35,459 nucleotides of DNA from Myxococcota bacterium (GCA_030748735.1 JASMLK010000073.1:1-35459); one strand, 5' to 3'. Counted from the stretch's first letter, positions 16,665 to 25,051 are shown. Numbers and translations are program-made. Notes: a model not told the origin generated them from the letters alone.

Positions 16665-17459
16665 ATGAAGAGCATCTTGGATCGGTTCCGCCTGGATGAG
16701 CAGGTGGCCATCGTCACCGGTTCTGGTCGCGGTATCGGGGCAGCGACAGCCATTGCCATGGCGGACGCTGGTGCGGACGTCGTCGTTTCCGCGCGTACGG
16801 TGAGCGACCTGGAGCAGGTCGCCGAGCAGGTGCGCGAACGAGGCCGTCGCGCGTTGGTGGTGGAATGCGACGTTCTCGACGAAGAACAGCGCCGTGCGTT
16901 GGTCGATCGAACCGTTCAGGAATTCGGGCGACTCGACGTTCTGGTGAACAACGCAGGAGGGTCGGGACCGAGCCCGGCGCTCGATACCAGCGTCGAAGAT
17001 TTCGAAGCGGTGTTTCGCTTCAACGTGAGTTCGGCGTTTTCGTTGTCGTGTCTCAGTGCGCCTCGCATGGTCGAAACCGCGGGCAAGGGCGCGATCGTGA
17101 ACATCTCCTCGGTCGCCGGCCGCTTTCCCCAGCCCGGCTTCGTTTCCTACGGCGTGGGAAAGGCCGCACTCGACTTCATGACGCGAAGCCTCGCGCAGGA
17201 CTTCGCGCCCAGGGTTCGCGCAAACGCCATCGCGGTTGGCTCGACGCTCACCTCGGCACTCGAGAACTTCATGAACGACGACCTGGAGCGCGCGATGCTG
17301 GCCAACACGCCGCTCAGCCGACTCGGGCAACCTGAAGACGTCGCCGCCTGCGTACTCTTTCTTGCGTCGCCAGCAGCCGACTACGTCACCGGCGAGATCT
17401 ACGGCGTGAACGGGGGCGTGACGCGGTCCCCTGTCGAAATGCCGCGGGCCAGCTTCTGA
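16665..17459 (+). CDS. Short-chain dehydrogenase/reductase, hydroxysteroid-dehydrogenase-like
   Basis: A 264-residue classical SDR with TGSGRGIGAATA, NNAGG, the catalytic serine in NISSVAGRF and YGVGK. A basic residue in SARTVSDLEQ after beta-2 may favour NADP. The layout (residues FPQPGFVSYGVGKAALDFMTRSLAQDF and GEIYGVNGGVTR at the end) is similar to bacterial 7-alpha-hydroxysteroid dehydrogenases and 3-oxoacyl-ACP reductases; I cannot separate these by eye. ATG 16665 has GGAGG seven bases upstream; ATG 16650 is also in frame but overlaps the ribosome-binding site. It is followed 29 bases later by the start of a truncated SDR gene. Confidence 0.88.
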   Translation: MKSILDRFRLDEQVAIVTGSGRGIGAATAIAMADAGADVVVSARTVSDLEQVAEQVRERGRRALVVECDVLDEEQRRALVDRTVQEFGRLDVLVNNAGGSGPSPALDTSVEDFEAVFRFNVSSAFSLSCLSAPRMVETAGKGAIVNISSVAGRFPQPGFVSYGVGKAALDFMTRSLAQDFAPRVRANAIAVGSTLTSALENFMNDDLERAMLANTPLSRLGQPEDVAACVLFLASPAADYVTGEIYGVNGGVTRSPVEMPRASF

Positions 17460-17488
17460 ACTCGAACCGTCCAAGGAGGAAGGTCCCC

Positions 17489-17653
17489 ATGAGCTCATCG
17501 ATTCACCCGGCCGTGCGGGCTGGCAACGTCGCCATCGTCACCGGCGGCGCGAGCGGCATTGGCCTCGCGACGGCGAAGCGTCTTTCCGAGCTGGGGCTGC
17601 GCGTCTGCCTCGCGGACCGCACGGACGCCTTCGAAGCGTTCATGGAGGAGTGA
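17489..17653 (+). pseudogene. SDR gene, N-terminal fragment
   Basis: A 54-codon frame with a strong ribosome-binding site (AAGGAGGA, eight bases before ATG 17489). It encodes the start of a classical SDR: GNVAIVTGGASGIGLATAKR and LGLRVCLADR, so the dinucleotide-binding turn and the acidic residue after beta-2 are present. Then the sequence changes to TDAFEAFMEE and a TGA. The rest of the fold, with Ser, Tyr and Lys, is absent. The last ten residues may be the tail of another gene joined in frame by a deletion. It is likely expressed with the preceding SDR but cannot be an enzyme. Confidence 0.7.
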
Positions 17654-17677
17654 GGGCCTGCTTCGAGGTGGGGTCAG

Positions 17678-20446
17678 TCAGGGAGAGGCGAGGCAGCCCG
17701 TTGGCAGGTTCTGGTTGTCTGACAGGACGTGATTTCCACCACCGTGGATCGCCACCCCGTCGCCCCAGATGCCCGTCGCACCGCATGTCGTGTTGCGGCT
17801 CACGGCAGCCCCTACGACACCATTGAGTTCGATACCCGCGTCGTAGTAACCCGCGGTGCCGAACAGTTCGATGCCGTTGTCTTCGACGACCGCATCGTCG
17901 AGTTGTTGGATTCGCACGCCCTCGCCAGCCCAGCGAATCTCGTTTCGAGCGATGGTTGGGTCGTTGGCCCGCGAAACCAGGATCGCGGTGCCGCCTGTCT
18001 TGTTCGACGGGCGATAGATCCGGTTGTCCTCGATTTGCAGGCCCTCCCAGTCACCCGCGATCGAGATGGCACCTCGGGCTTTGCTTTGCGCCTTGTCCAT
18101 GCGAAACGTATTGCCACTGATGACGAATTCGCCGGTGTCGGCCTCTTCCGGGTCGCAGTATTCGCCCCAAGGCACCTGCGACACGATGTAGTGGGATTCC
18201 GCGGACTCGCCGCCCCAGCAATCGAAGTCGTTGTCTACGATGGTCAGGTCCACCGTGTGGGTCTTCCCGTCTTCGCACGAAGCTCCGCTGGTTGTCTGGA
18301 GTGGGACGTATTCGAGGCAGCCGTCGGTGAAGCCCGAGACCGTGTTGTTCGCGAACGTGATGCCACCGCCAGCGAGTCGAACACCCGGGCCATCGGCGAG
18401 CAATCGAATGCGCATCGACTCGCTCCAGTCTTCGGGGTAGCCCGTGGTGTCGTCGACCTGGAGCTCAACGGCATCGCTGCCAACGACCGTCACCAGAAAG
18501 CGGCGCTGGTCGATGGCGTCCATCGTATGGAAACCCGAAGTCTCGATGAGGTCACCGACGGCCAGGCGCGTCTGGTCGACGTTCAAGCGAATTCGCTGGT
18601 TGGTGTTGCCGACGGCGTACGCACGCTCGATGTGGAAGTCGGGGACCTCGAAGAGCATCGCGCCAAAGCTGCCCGGTTGCCGTCCCGTCCCGTCTTCCCC
18701 GAGGAGTTCGAACGATCCGATCGAGGTGTTGCCGGGGACTGAGTTGGCGACCGTGAAACGACGCCCGTTCAGTTCTTCCATGCCGCTCACATTGAACAGC
18801 ACGACCTCCTGCCCATCCTCCAGCGCGTGAGCTGCATGGATGACGACCGGGTTCGTGGGTTCGGCCGAAACGATGCCTCGCTGGTCCAGCAGGTGAGTTG
18901 CCGGACGCACGGAATTCCCGGCGAATTCGAGATCGAAGATCCCGTCCGTGTCGAACTTGACCGGCCCCACCAACTCGTTGCGTGCGATTAGTCCACCGAG
19001 GATGAAGGCATCGTTGCCATCGCCGGTGTTGGGCCGTAAGCGCATCGCCGCGCTGTTGCCCGAAGCGTCGTTGCGGTGCGGCGCGATCTCGATGTAGTTG
19101 TCCGTGATCTCGAGCCAATCGATCGACTCGTCGTCGTCGCCGCTGAGTACGACTTTGGCACCCCACTGCCGTCCGAGGCACCAGTTGTTGCGAATGACGA
19201 CGTCGCGCAGTGGCCTATCCGACACGCCATTCGGGTTGATGTCGAAGCACGAACCCCATCGCGACGACAACCCGGTACCACCGAGCGTGTCGATCACGCT
19301 CTTCTCGAGTACCACGGTGCCCGCCGCATAGGCCGCATAGGCGGACCCACCACCGATCGACGGCACACCGTAGAACTCGTTGTGGTGAAGCCACGCAGTC
19401 GACTCGGGGTGCATGTTGAGGTCCATCGCCTCGTCGCCCAGGTCCCTGACGGTGATGTTGTAGACCTCGAGCGAACCCAGGGTGGGGAAGGTCTTGAGGC
19501 CGTGGGATTCTTCCAGGTGGTCGGAGCTGTGGAGAACCGGGTCCGGATCGAACCAGGTCATGTCGTGAAGCACCAGGCGACTGGTTTCGACGTAGACCTG
19601 GTCGTCGTAGTCGCAGCTCGTGTGAGACCGATTCCAGTTCCAGTCGTCGATGTCGTCGCCCCAGTCGTAACAGACGTGGAACAAGAAGTTCCCGCCCGTC
19701 GAGTTGGGCTTCAGCACCGTCTCCGGGCCATCGCCGAAGATTTCGACGGTCCCCGGACACATGTAGGTCTCGTAACCGATGCCGCGATACCCAACGCCCG
19801 ACGTTGGGCCGATCGCGTACTCGCCGGCCGGGAGGTAGACGTTCGAAATGCCGACCGCGCATGCGTATTCGATCGCACGGCTGATCGCGGGCGCGTCATT
19901 GGTGACGCCGTCCGCCACGGCGTTTTCGCAGTAGCCGCACTGGGACTTCACGTCGGTCACGTCGACGTAGGGGCCTTCGGGAAAGTGGGGGGCACCAACG
20001 CCGAGATCGGAAGGCGCTTGCCACTCATAGGCGGCCTGGTTGGCAGCGAGCGGGGGCGTGCCGGAGATGAAGCACAGTTCGTCTTCGCCGTTGGACGCCC
20101 GCAAGAGGACGAGGACGTCACTGCTGTCCAGCTCGAAGTCGGGGTCTCCGATCGGCGACACATCGGCCTGCTGGAACTCGACGCTGGTCGGGGCCTGGTT
20201 TCCGGTGACGAAAGCCTGCGCGAGGTCGACGTCTTCGATGGAAACCTCTCCGTTTCCGTCGACATCGCAGCGCCACTCCGGCCCGGTCGGCGGCGGGTAG
20301 GGGGGGATGTCGGGATCGGCACCGCCGCCAGACGGTCTGCGGTTACCCGGATCGTTGGGGTCGTTCGCCGGGGGAACACAGGCGGCGAGGAGCAGAAGGC
20401 CCGCGAAAGCGGCCAGCAGGCGTCCGATCTTCTTGGTTTCGATCAT
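17678..20446 (-). CDS. Secreted lipoprotein with dockerin-like repeat and right-handed beta-helix (pectate lyase-like)
   Basis: A 922-residue exported protein. The N-terminus is a lipoprotein signal peptide, RLLAAFAGLLLLAAC, with the lipidated Cys at about residue 23, followed by a Pro/Gly/Asp-rich spacer. Residues about 57-120 contain dockerin type I-like calcium loops (DVDGNGEVSIEDVDLAQ, then a second DxxDxxxxxxSDVLVLL repeat). From about residue 155 the motif ADGVTNDAPAISRAIEYAC marks the start of a pectate-lyase-3/GH28-like beta-helix, and the remaining length has many short N-x-I/V repeats such as DNYIEI, NNTVSGF, DNDFDC and SGNTFRM typical of parallel beta-helix coils. It probably sits on the cell surface and binds or cleaves a polysaccharide; I see no definite catalytic site. 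ATG 20446 gives the correct signal peptide; upstream starts to 20521 do not. Confidence 0.82.
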   Translation of the reverse strand: MIETKKIGRLLAAFAGLLLLAACVPPANDPNDPGNRRPSGGGADPDIPPYPPPTGPEWRCDVDGNGEVSIEDVDLAQAFVTGNQAPTSVEFQQADVSPIGDPDFELDSSDVLVLLRASNGEDELCFISGTPPLAANQAAYEWQAPSDLGVGAPHFPEGPYVDVTDVKSQCGYCENAVADGVTNDAPAISRAIEYACAVGISNVYLPAGEYAIGPTSGVGYRGIGYETYMCPGTVEIFGDGPETVLKPNSTGGNFLFHVCYDWGDDIDDWNWNRSHTSCDYDDQVYVETSRLVLHDMTWFDPDPVLHSSDHLEESHGLKTFPTLGSLEVYNITVRDLGDEAMDLNMHPESTAWLHHNEFYGVPSIGGGSAYAAYAAGTVVLEKSVIDTLGGTGLSSRWGSCFDINPNGVSDRPLRDVVIRNNWCLGRQWGAKVVLSGDDDESIDWLEITDNYIEIAPHRNDASGNSAAMRLRPNTGDGNDAFILGGLIARNELVGPVKFDTDGIFDLEFAGNSVRPATHLLDQRGIVSAEPTNPVVIHAAHALEDGQEVVLFNVSGMEELNGRRFTVANSVPGNTSIGSFELLGEDGTGRQPGSFGAMLFEVPDFHIERAYAVGNTNQRIRLNVDQTRLAVGDLIETSGFHTMDAIDQRRFLVTVVGSDAVELQVDDTTGYPEDWSESMRIRLLADGPGVRLAGGGITFANNTVSGFTDGCLEYVPLQTTSGASCEDGKTHTVDLTIVDNDFDCWGGESAESHYIVSQVPWGEYCDPEEADTGEFVISGNTFRMDKAQSKARGAISIAGDWEGLQIEDNRIYRPSNKTGGTAILVSRANDPTIARNEIRWAGEGVRIQQLDDAVVEDNGIELFGTAGYYDAGIELNGVVGAAVSRNTTCGATGIWGDGVAIHGGGNHVLSDNQNLPTGCLASP

Positions 20447-20723
20447 TGCTACCCAGGAGGCCGCGGGCGAAATAGTGCAGCGCTCGCAAGGAGTTCTCCC
20501 GGGGAAGTGGCTTCGAAGCACCGCTTGGTGTCAAAGGAATCGCCGTGGGAATGCTCGATCTCGAGATTCCCGGCGAGATCGACTTCGGACTGTCATGGAC
20601 CCTCCCTCGATTGAGCGGTGGCCCGTGGATCTGATCGTTCGGAGAGTCGGGGCAAAAGATGAAAAAGTCCAGTTAAAGCAAATGATTGAGAAGGGATCTG
20701 CAGGTTGCCCGAGTCGGCGCTCT
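20447..20723. other. Intergenic region upstream of the beta-helix lipoprotein
   Basis: No gene is supported in these 277 bases. A 9-base inverted repeat (TCGATCTCG at 20555-20563 and its complement at 20574-20582, loop of ten) could be an mRNA hairpin. An AT-rich stretch at about 20651-20693 is the most promoter-like part, but I find no convincing -35/-10 pair. The SDR gene of the neighbouring operon ends at 20724. Confidence 0.3.
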
Positions 20724-21515
20724 CTACGGCGTCTTCGTGTCCGGTGTCGGAGTCGGATAGGCGCTCGAAATTCCACCGTCGACGGGCACCACGACCCCGC
20801 TCACGTAGCTCGCCTCGTCCGAAGCGAGGAAGAGCGCCGTGTTCGCGATGTTCTCCGGGTCCCCGAACCGGCGCATCGGCACCCCGTTTTCCATCTTTGC
20901 CCGCAGACCTTCGACCGAGTCGAGAAAGATGTTGAAGCCCTCACTCTGGATCGGACCGGGCGAAACCACATTCGCGCGGATGCCCATCGGTCCGTATTCC
21001 GCGGCCACACTCTTGGCGAGGTTGACGATCCCCGCCTTCGCCATGCCGTAGACCGCGAGCCCCGGCACGGCGCCGAGCCCGGCACCCGAGGTGGTGATGA
21101 GGATGCAGCCGCTGCCCTGGGGCATCATCACGCGCAGCGCGGCACGTGTGCCGAAGAAGACGCCGTCCATGTTCAAGCCGACGACTTCCCGGTACTTCTC
21201 GTCGCTGACTTCGTGCGTCTCTTCGGGGAGTGCGCCGCCGGCGTTGTTGAACATGATGTCGAGTCGGCCGTACTCGGCGACGGCGTGGTCGACGAGGCCA
21301 TCGACCTGGCTCGAGTCGGTGACGTCTGCGGGATGGCAGATCGCGCGCCCACCGGCTTCGACGATCAGTCGAGTCGTTTCTTCGGCGTCGTCCACGTTGA
21401 CGTCGGACACGACCACCGACGTCCCTTCGCTCGCGAACAGAAGCGCGCTCACACGACCAATCCCCCGGCCGCTTCCGGTGATGACTGCGACCTTGCCGGC
21501 CAGTCTTTCACCCAT
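20724..21515 (-). CDS. Short-chain dehydrogenase/reductase
   Basis: A 263-residue classical SDR. It has TGSGRGIGRVSA, Asp in VVSDVNVDDAEE (NAD preference likely), NNAGG, the catalytic serine region ILITTSGAG and YGMAK. The C-terminus VSGVVVPVDGGISSAYPTPTPDT carries a Pro/Thr tail beyond the usual fold. The gene lies 55 bases behind a class III CoA transferase gene on the same strand, suggesting that both act on a CoA-linked or hydroxylated intermediate, for example in ring or side-chain degradation. ATG 21515 has AAGGAG upstream. The exact substrate is unknown. Confidence 0.87.
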   Translation of the reverse strand: MGERLAGKVAVITGSGRGIGRVSALLFASEGTSVVVSDVNVDDAEETTRLIVEAGGRAICHPADVTDSSQVDGLVDHAVAEYGRLDIMFNNAGGALPEETHEVSDEKYREVVGLNMDGVFFGTRAALRVMMPQGSGCILITTSGAGLGAVPGLAVYGMAKAGIVNLAKSVAAEYGPMGIRANVVSPGPIQSEGFNIFLDSVEGLRAKMENGVPMRRFGDPENIANTALFLASDEASYVSGVVVPVDGGISSAYPTPTPDTKTP

Positions 21516-21570
21516 CTTCCTACTCCTTCTCGGCGTTCGCCCGTGGCGCGAGTCCTACGCGCCATGCCTT

Positions 21571-22776
21571 TCAGCTCGAAGCCGCCAACAGCAGCGCGAT
21601 CGCTTCGTCGTCGAGTCCCGCCTCTTCGCATATCTCGCGGGTGTGAGCGCCCAGTGCCGGTGCCGGCGAATCGCTCCGCAGCGGGTTGGCCGACATGCGA
21701 AACGGTGCGGCCACGGTTCGAAACTTGCCGTATTCGGGATGATCGACCATCGGGAAGACACCGCGATCGATCGCGTCCTTGTCCTGGACCGCTTCGGCCA
21801 GGGTGAGGGCCGGTGCCCAGATCAAGCGGTGCCCCTCGAAGGCTTCGCGCCAGTGGTCGAGGGGTTTGCTCGCGAAGGTCTCGAGCAATAGCGCCGACAG
21901 CTCGTCGGTGTTCTTCCAACGTTCGAGGGCGTCCGCGAAGCGCTCGTCTTCCGCGAGCCCGGGGATGCCGAGTGCTTCGGCGATCGTCGACCAGTAGCGA
22001 TCGCTTTCGATCATCACCAGGAAGATCCAGCGACCGTCTCCACACTGGTAGTGGTTCCACAGCGGGTTCCGCGGGCGGCTGCGGTCGTGTTGCGGTGGGC
22101 TCTCGTTCGTGACGAGGGCGGTGCTCGTGTCGTTGCCCGCGACGTAGTAGCCGATGTCCTGCAACGCGACGTCGATTACCTGCCCGTGTCCCTCGCTGTC
22201 GCGCGTGCGCAGTGCTGCGACGATGCCCAGGCCGAGCGCCAACGCCGCAGAGTGGTCACCGAGACCGGGCCGTTGAAAAGCGGGCGGGGCATCGACGTCG
22301 TGCAGCGTTTCCATCAACCCGGTGCGTGCCCAGAAGGCCGAGTAGTCGAATGCCGGTGAGTTTGCCTCGGGCCCCGTCGGCCCATAACCCGAAAGGCGAG
22401 CGACGATCAATTCGGGGCGGGCTTCGAGCAGGTGTTCGGGGTCGAGGCCGTACTTGTCGAGTCGCGCGGGCAGCATGTTGGTGAGCAGCACGTCCGCGGT
22501 GTCGACGATCTGTCGCAACGCTTCCTGCGCTTGCGGAAGCGCGAGATCGAGGGCGATCGAGCGTTTGCCGTGGTTATCCATCTGGTACGGCGCACTCGCC
22601 GGGAAGTCACTGTCGTAGCCCGCCATGCGCGGTGTGTTGTGGCGGTAGATCTCGCCCCACGGCACTTCGACTTTGATGACGTCGGCACCGAGGTCGGCGA
22701 GCAACGCGCCGCAAGACGGAGCGGCAACGAAGCTCGCGAGTTCGATGACACGAATTCCTTCGAGGGGGGCGGGCAT
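21571..22776 (-). CDS. Class III CoA transferase (CaiB/BaiF family)
   Basis: A 401-residue protein of usual family length. The start LEGIRVIELASFVAAPSCGALLADLGADVIKVE is the family signature. The catalytic Asp is expected in the conserved region following ALGLGIVAALRTRDSEGHGQVIDVAL; ENSPAFDYSAFWARTG also matches. The enzyme should move CoA between carboxylic acids without ATP. Family members act on carnitine, oxalate, succinate/aryl acids and bile acids, so the acid here cannot be named. ATG 22776 has AAGGAG six bases upstream. It leads the two-gene operon with the SDR. No CoA ligase is adjacent; the nearest acyl-CoA synthetase is at 5413-7056. Confidence 0.88.
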   Translation of the reverse strand: MPAPLEGIRVIELASFVAAPSCGALLADLGADVIKVEVPWGEIYRHNTPRMAGYDSDFPASAPYQMDNHGKRSIALDLALPQAQEALRQIVDTADVLLTNMLPARLDKYGLDPEHLLEARPELIVARLSGYGPTGPEANSPAFDYSAFWARTGLMETLHDVDAPPAFQRPGLGDHSAALALGLGIVAALRTRDSEGHGQVIDVALQDIGYYVAGNDTSTALVTNESPPQHDRSRPRNPLWNHYQCGDGRWIFLVMIESDRYWSTIAEALGIPGLAEDERFADALERWKNTDELSALLLETFASKPLDHWREAFEGHRLIWAPALTLAEAVQDKDAIDRGVFPMVDHPEYGKFRTVAAPFRMSANPLRSDSPAPALGAHTREICEEAGLDDEAIALLLAASS

Positions 22777-22961
22777 GGGGGACTCCTTCTCGGGGGCTGC
22801 GCGGCACCGGCTCGTCGCGGGGCAGGAATCCTAGTGCAAACGCATCGGCTTGAGGCCTACCACCGGATGGTCGAGAGCAGGTCGCTGAAGTCGTCGGTCC
22901 AGAGCCGAGTGTGGTCAACTCCCATTTGCCCGGGACGATTCAATCGGGCGTGCGGGGTTGG

Positions 22962-23597
22962 TTAGAGACCCGCCTGTTGGAACTCCCGACGCATCGTGTC
23001 TTTCAGGATCTCGAGTTCCTTCGACGGTGTCCTGTCCCGTCCCGATCCGAGTGTCCCCACGAACCCCAGGCCCGAAAGCGTTGCGACCGTGAATTGCTGC
23101 AGGCCAAGGGTCCGCGAAGGTGACAGATCGACGTCGTCGAACACTCGGGCCCAGAGCTTCGCGAGCAGCTCGCCGAAGTTCTCCTGGAACGAAAGCTGCG
23201 GGTCCGAGCGCGAGTAGTGCGAGAGGATCTCGAACGTCGACGAAAAGTCGTCGCTCCCGAAATGCTCCCAGCCGCGATCGACGAATGCAGAAACGCGGTC
23301 GTCGAGCGGCAATGAAGGGTCGATCGACATCAGCCGAAGCGCGAGCTGTTTGAACGACCTTTCGAGCACGGCGACCAGGATCCCACTGATGTCACCGAAG
23401 TGGTGCTGAACCGCGCCCCATGACACGCCGGCCCGCTTGGAGATCTCGGAGCCGCTGGTCTTCTTGAAGCCGACCTCGTAGATCGACTGCACGACTGCGT
23501 TCATGATCTTTTCGCGGGTCTGCTCGGGGTCGCGCACCGAGCGCTGGGGTGCCCGCAGGCTCAGGTCGGCGATGAGGGAGCTGTCCGGGTCGGGCAA
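22962..23597 (-). CDS. TetR-family regulator divergent from the sterol desaturase-family gene
   Basis: A 211-residue TetR protein. The HTH has EKIMNAVVQSIYEVGFKKTSG and AGVSWGAVQHHFGDISGIL; the recognition helix is nearly identical to that of the TetR at 13026-13694, and the two also share a similar C-terminus (ATLSGLGFV against STLTGLAAM). The start codon appears to be TTG 23597, with GGAG six bases upstream; no earlier in-frame start fits. Operator site 3 lies 58 bases upstream, before the divergent hydroxylase gene, so it is likely autoregulated and controls that gene. The shared recognition helix and shared operator suggest the two regulators may cross-bind. The ligand is unknown. Confidence 0.9.
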   Translation of the reverse strand: MPDPDSSLIADLSLRAPQRSVRDPEQTREKIMNAVVQSIYEVGFKKTSGSEISKRAGVSWGAVQHHFGDISGILVAVLERSFKQLALRLMSIDPSLPLDDRVSAFVDRGWEHFGSDDFSSTFEILSHYSRSDPQLSFQENFGELLAKLWARVFDDVDLSPSRTLGLQQFTVATLSGLGFVGTLGSGRDRTPSKELEILKDTMRREFQQAGL

Positions 23598-23654
23598 GGG
23601 TGTCTCCAGCAGGTTCGTGGGCCCGGCAGCAGGGAGCCGGTCTATTGTCGGCCA

Positions 23655-23686
23655 ACAACGAACATTGCACGTTCAATGTTCGTTGT
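23655..23686. promoter_or_regulatory. TetR-type operator, site 3 (TetR / sterol desaturase-family gene)
   Basis: A 32-base palindrome centred on 23670/23671: 15 of the 16 base pairs match, with perfect 13-base outer arms (ACAACGAACATTG at 23655-23667 and its complement at 23674-23686). It contains ACATTGCACGTTCAATGT, which matches site 1 at all 13 fixed positions and site 2 at 11. It lies in the 194-base region between the divergent TetR and hydroxylase genes. Binding by the TetR at 22962-23597 is inferred. Confidence 0.85.
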
Positions 23687-23791
23687 CTACGTTGATCAGT
23701 CGCACGAGACCGGAAGCCCCTAAGTAACCGCTATCAAATCGCTTATGCGGAACCCTCCCAACGCTACGGGGTCGGGAGGAAGGAGAAAACC

Positions 23792-24532
23792 ATGACGATT
23801 GGCTCCTTGACCTACGACTGGATGGCCGCCCTGGCCTTTCTCGCGACCCTGATCGGATTCACCGTCCTCGGCAAGCGTCTGATCTTCATGATCCCCACCA
23901 TCGAGAGTGTGCGGCTGATGAACCACGACGCCGACCGCAAGAAGCTGTCGAAGGACCGATACCGGAAGGCGGTGAAGTCGAACAACCAGGCGGGGTTGTA
24001 CACGAACCTCGCCTTCTACGCGTTGTTTCTGCCCTTCTCGGTCAGCCTCGAGGCGCGACCGCTCTGGCGACATGTCGTCGACATCGTCGTTGTCCTCGCG
24101 GTGTTCGACTTCTTCTACTACCTGACGCACCGATTCCTGTTCCACGGACGCGGGCCGCTCGTCCGGGTGCATGCGCTTCACCACCAGGCGCGCACACCGA
24201 CCTACATGGACGCGCTCTTCGTCCACCCGGTCGAAACGGCCATGGGCCTCGGGCTCTTCCTGTTTTCGATTCCGCTGGTCGGCGCGATCACGGGTGCACC
24301 GCTCAACGCCTTTTCGATGGCCATTGCGACGTTGATCTTCACCAACCTCAACATCCTCAATCACACCTACGTGAACGTGCCCAGGTTCCCCTACAAGACG
24401 CTCACCTACATCACGCAGGTCCACGCCGCGCATCACGTCGACATGGACAGCGGCAATTACGCGACACTGTCGATGATCTACGACAAGCTGTTCGGCACGT
24501 ACGAAAAGCCCGTCGCACGTCCCACGGCTTGA
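23792..24532 (+). CDS. Sterol desaturase / fatty-acid hydroxylase family membrane di-iron enzyme
   Basis: A 246-residue integral membrane protein with three to four hydrophobic spans. The histidine boxes of the fatty-acid-hydroxylase superfamily are present: HRFLFH, HALHHQ and, near the C-terminus, HAAHHVDMDSGNYA; a further HTYVN sits between. These bind two irons and use O2 to hydroxylate or desaturate a lipid or sterol. The family includes C-4 and C-5 sterol oxidases, but the substrate is not certain. GGAGG and AAGGAG precede ATG 23792. It is divergent from a TetR gene and probably repressed at operator site 3. The CYP51-ferredoxin gene, another sterol-type enzyme, carries a related operator. 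Confidence 0.9.
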   Translation: MTIGSLTYDWMAALAFLATLIGFTVLGKRLIFMIPTIESVRLMNHDADRKKLSKDRYRKAVKSNNQAGLYTNLAFYALFLPFSVSLEARPLWRHVVDIVVVLAVFDFFYYLTHRFLFHGRGPLVRVHALHHQARTPTYMDALFVHPVETAMGLGLFLFSIPLVGAITGAPLNAFSMAIATLIFTNLNILNHTYVNVPRFPYKTLTYITQVHAAHHVDMDSGNYATLSMIYDKLFGTYEKPVARPTA

Positions 24533-24646
24533 GGCGCAGGCGAGCATTCCTATGCCGACGGGCCGTCGACGATCGATGACCTGGTGAAGCTCGCCCCGGA
24601 AGAAGTTCCCGAAGCCTTCTACGACAATTCGCTCATGGCCGGATAG
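24533..24646 (+). pseudogene. Short coding remnant directly after the hydroxylase stop
   Basis: Right after the TGA of the hydroxylase, in the same frame, 37 codons encode GAGEHSYADGPSTIDDL, VKLAPEEVPEAFYDNS, LMAG and a TAG stop at 24644. The composition is protein-like and has no start codon of its own. It resembles the end of a metal-dependent amidohydrolase, where a short acidic helix precedes the C-terminal DN..  segment, but the match is weak. It is most simply the 3' end of a gene whose front was lost. Confidence 0.35.
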
Positions 24647-24670
24647 GTCACGCAAGCGAGGAGTGCGAGG

Positions 24671-25051
24671 ATGAGCCAGGAAGAAGCCAACAAAGCACTC
24701 ATGCGGCGTTGGTACGACGAGATGTGGGCGAACATGGCTTTCGAACGCATCCCCGAGCTGGCCGGTCCCACCTACGTCCGTCACGACGTTCGGGGCACAC
24801 GTGCGGTGACGGCCGAGGAGTACCGGGACGAACTGCTGCCGTTGAAGGGCAAGTGGACGGTGTCCGACTTCAAGTACTTCCTGATGGCGGAAGGCGACTA
24901 CGTCACGGCCATCGGCACCTGGAAGATCAACGACCAGATGCAGTGGGACTGGGTCCAGACCTTTCGGGTCGAGGGAGGGAAGCTCGTCGAGACCTGGCTC
25001 CCCGCGATGGCGACCGAGGGGAAGTGGGCGCTCGACGAAATACCCGGGTAG
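24671..25051 (+). CDS. SnoaL-like/NTF2-fold protein
   Basis: A 126-residue protein with the cone-shaped NTF2 fold pattern of SnoaL-like polyketide cyclases and steroid isomerase relatives. It starts NKALMRRWYDEMWANMAFERIPEL and has VTAEEYRDELLP, YVTAIGTWKIN and the final WVQTFRVEGGKLVETW, a strand pattern typical of this fold. Such proteins are enzymes or carriers in many pathways, so no reaction is assigned. GAGGAG lies upstream of ATG 24671. It is convergent with the FAD oxidase gene, 17 bases apart, and may be cotranscribed with the hydroxylase. Confidence 0.8.
   Translation: MSQEEANKALMRRWYDEMWANMAFERIPELAGPTYVRHDVRGTRAVTAEEYRDELLPLKGKWTVSDFKYFLMAEGDYVTAIGTWKINDQMQWDWVQTFRVEGGKLVETWLPAMATEGKWALDEIPG

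Noticed and set aside
19076..20614. 512-residue plus-strand open frame
   Set aside because: Shadow of the beta-helix lipoprotein; the product is Arg/Val/Gly-rich without domain motifs.
20307..21806. 499-residue plus-strand open frame
   Set aside because: Antisense to the SDR and CoA transferase operon and the lipoprotein start; no recognisable domain.
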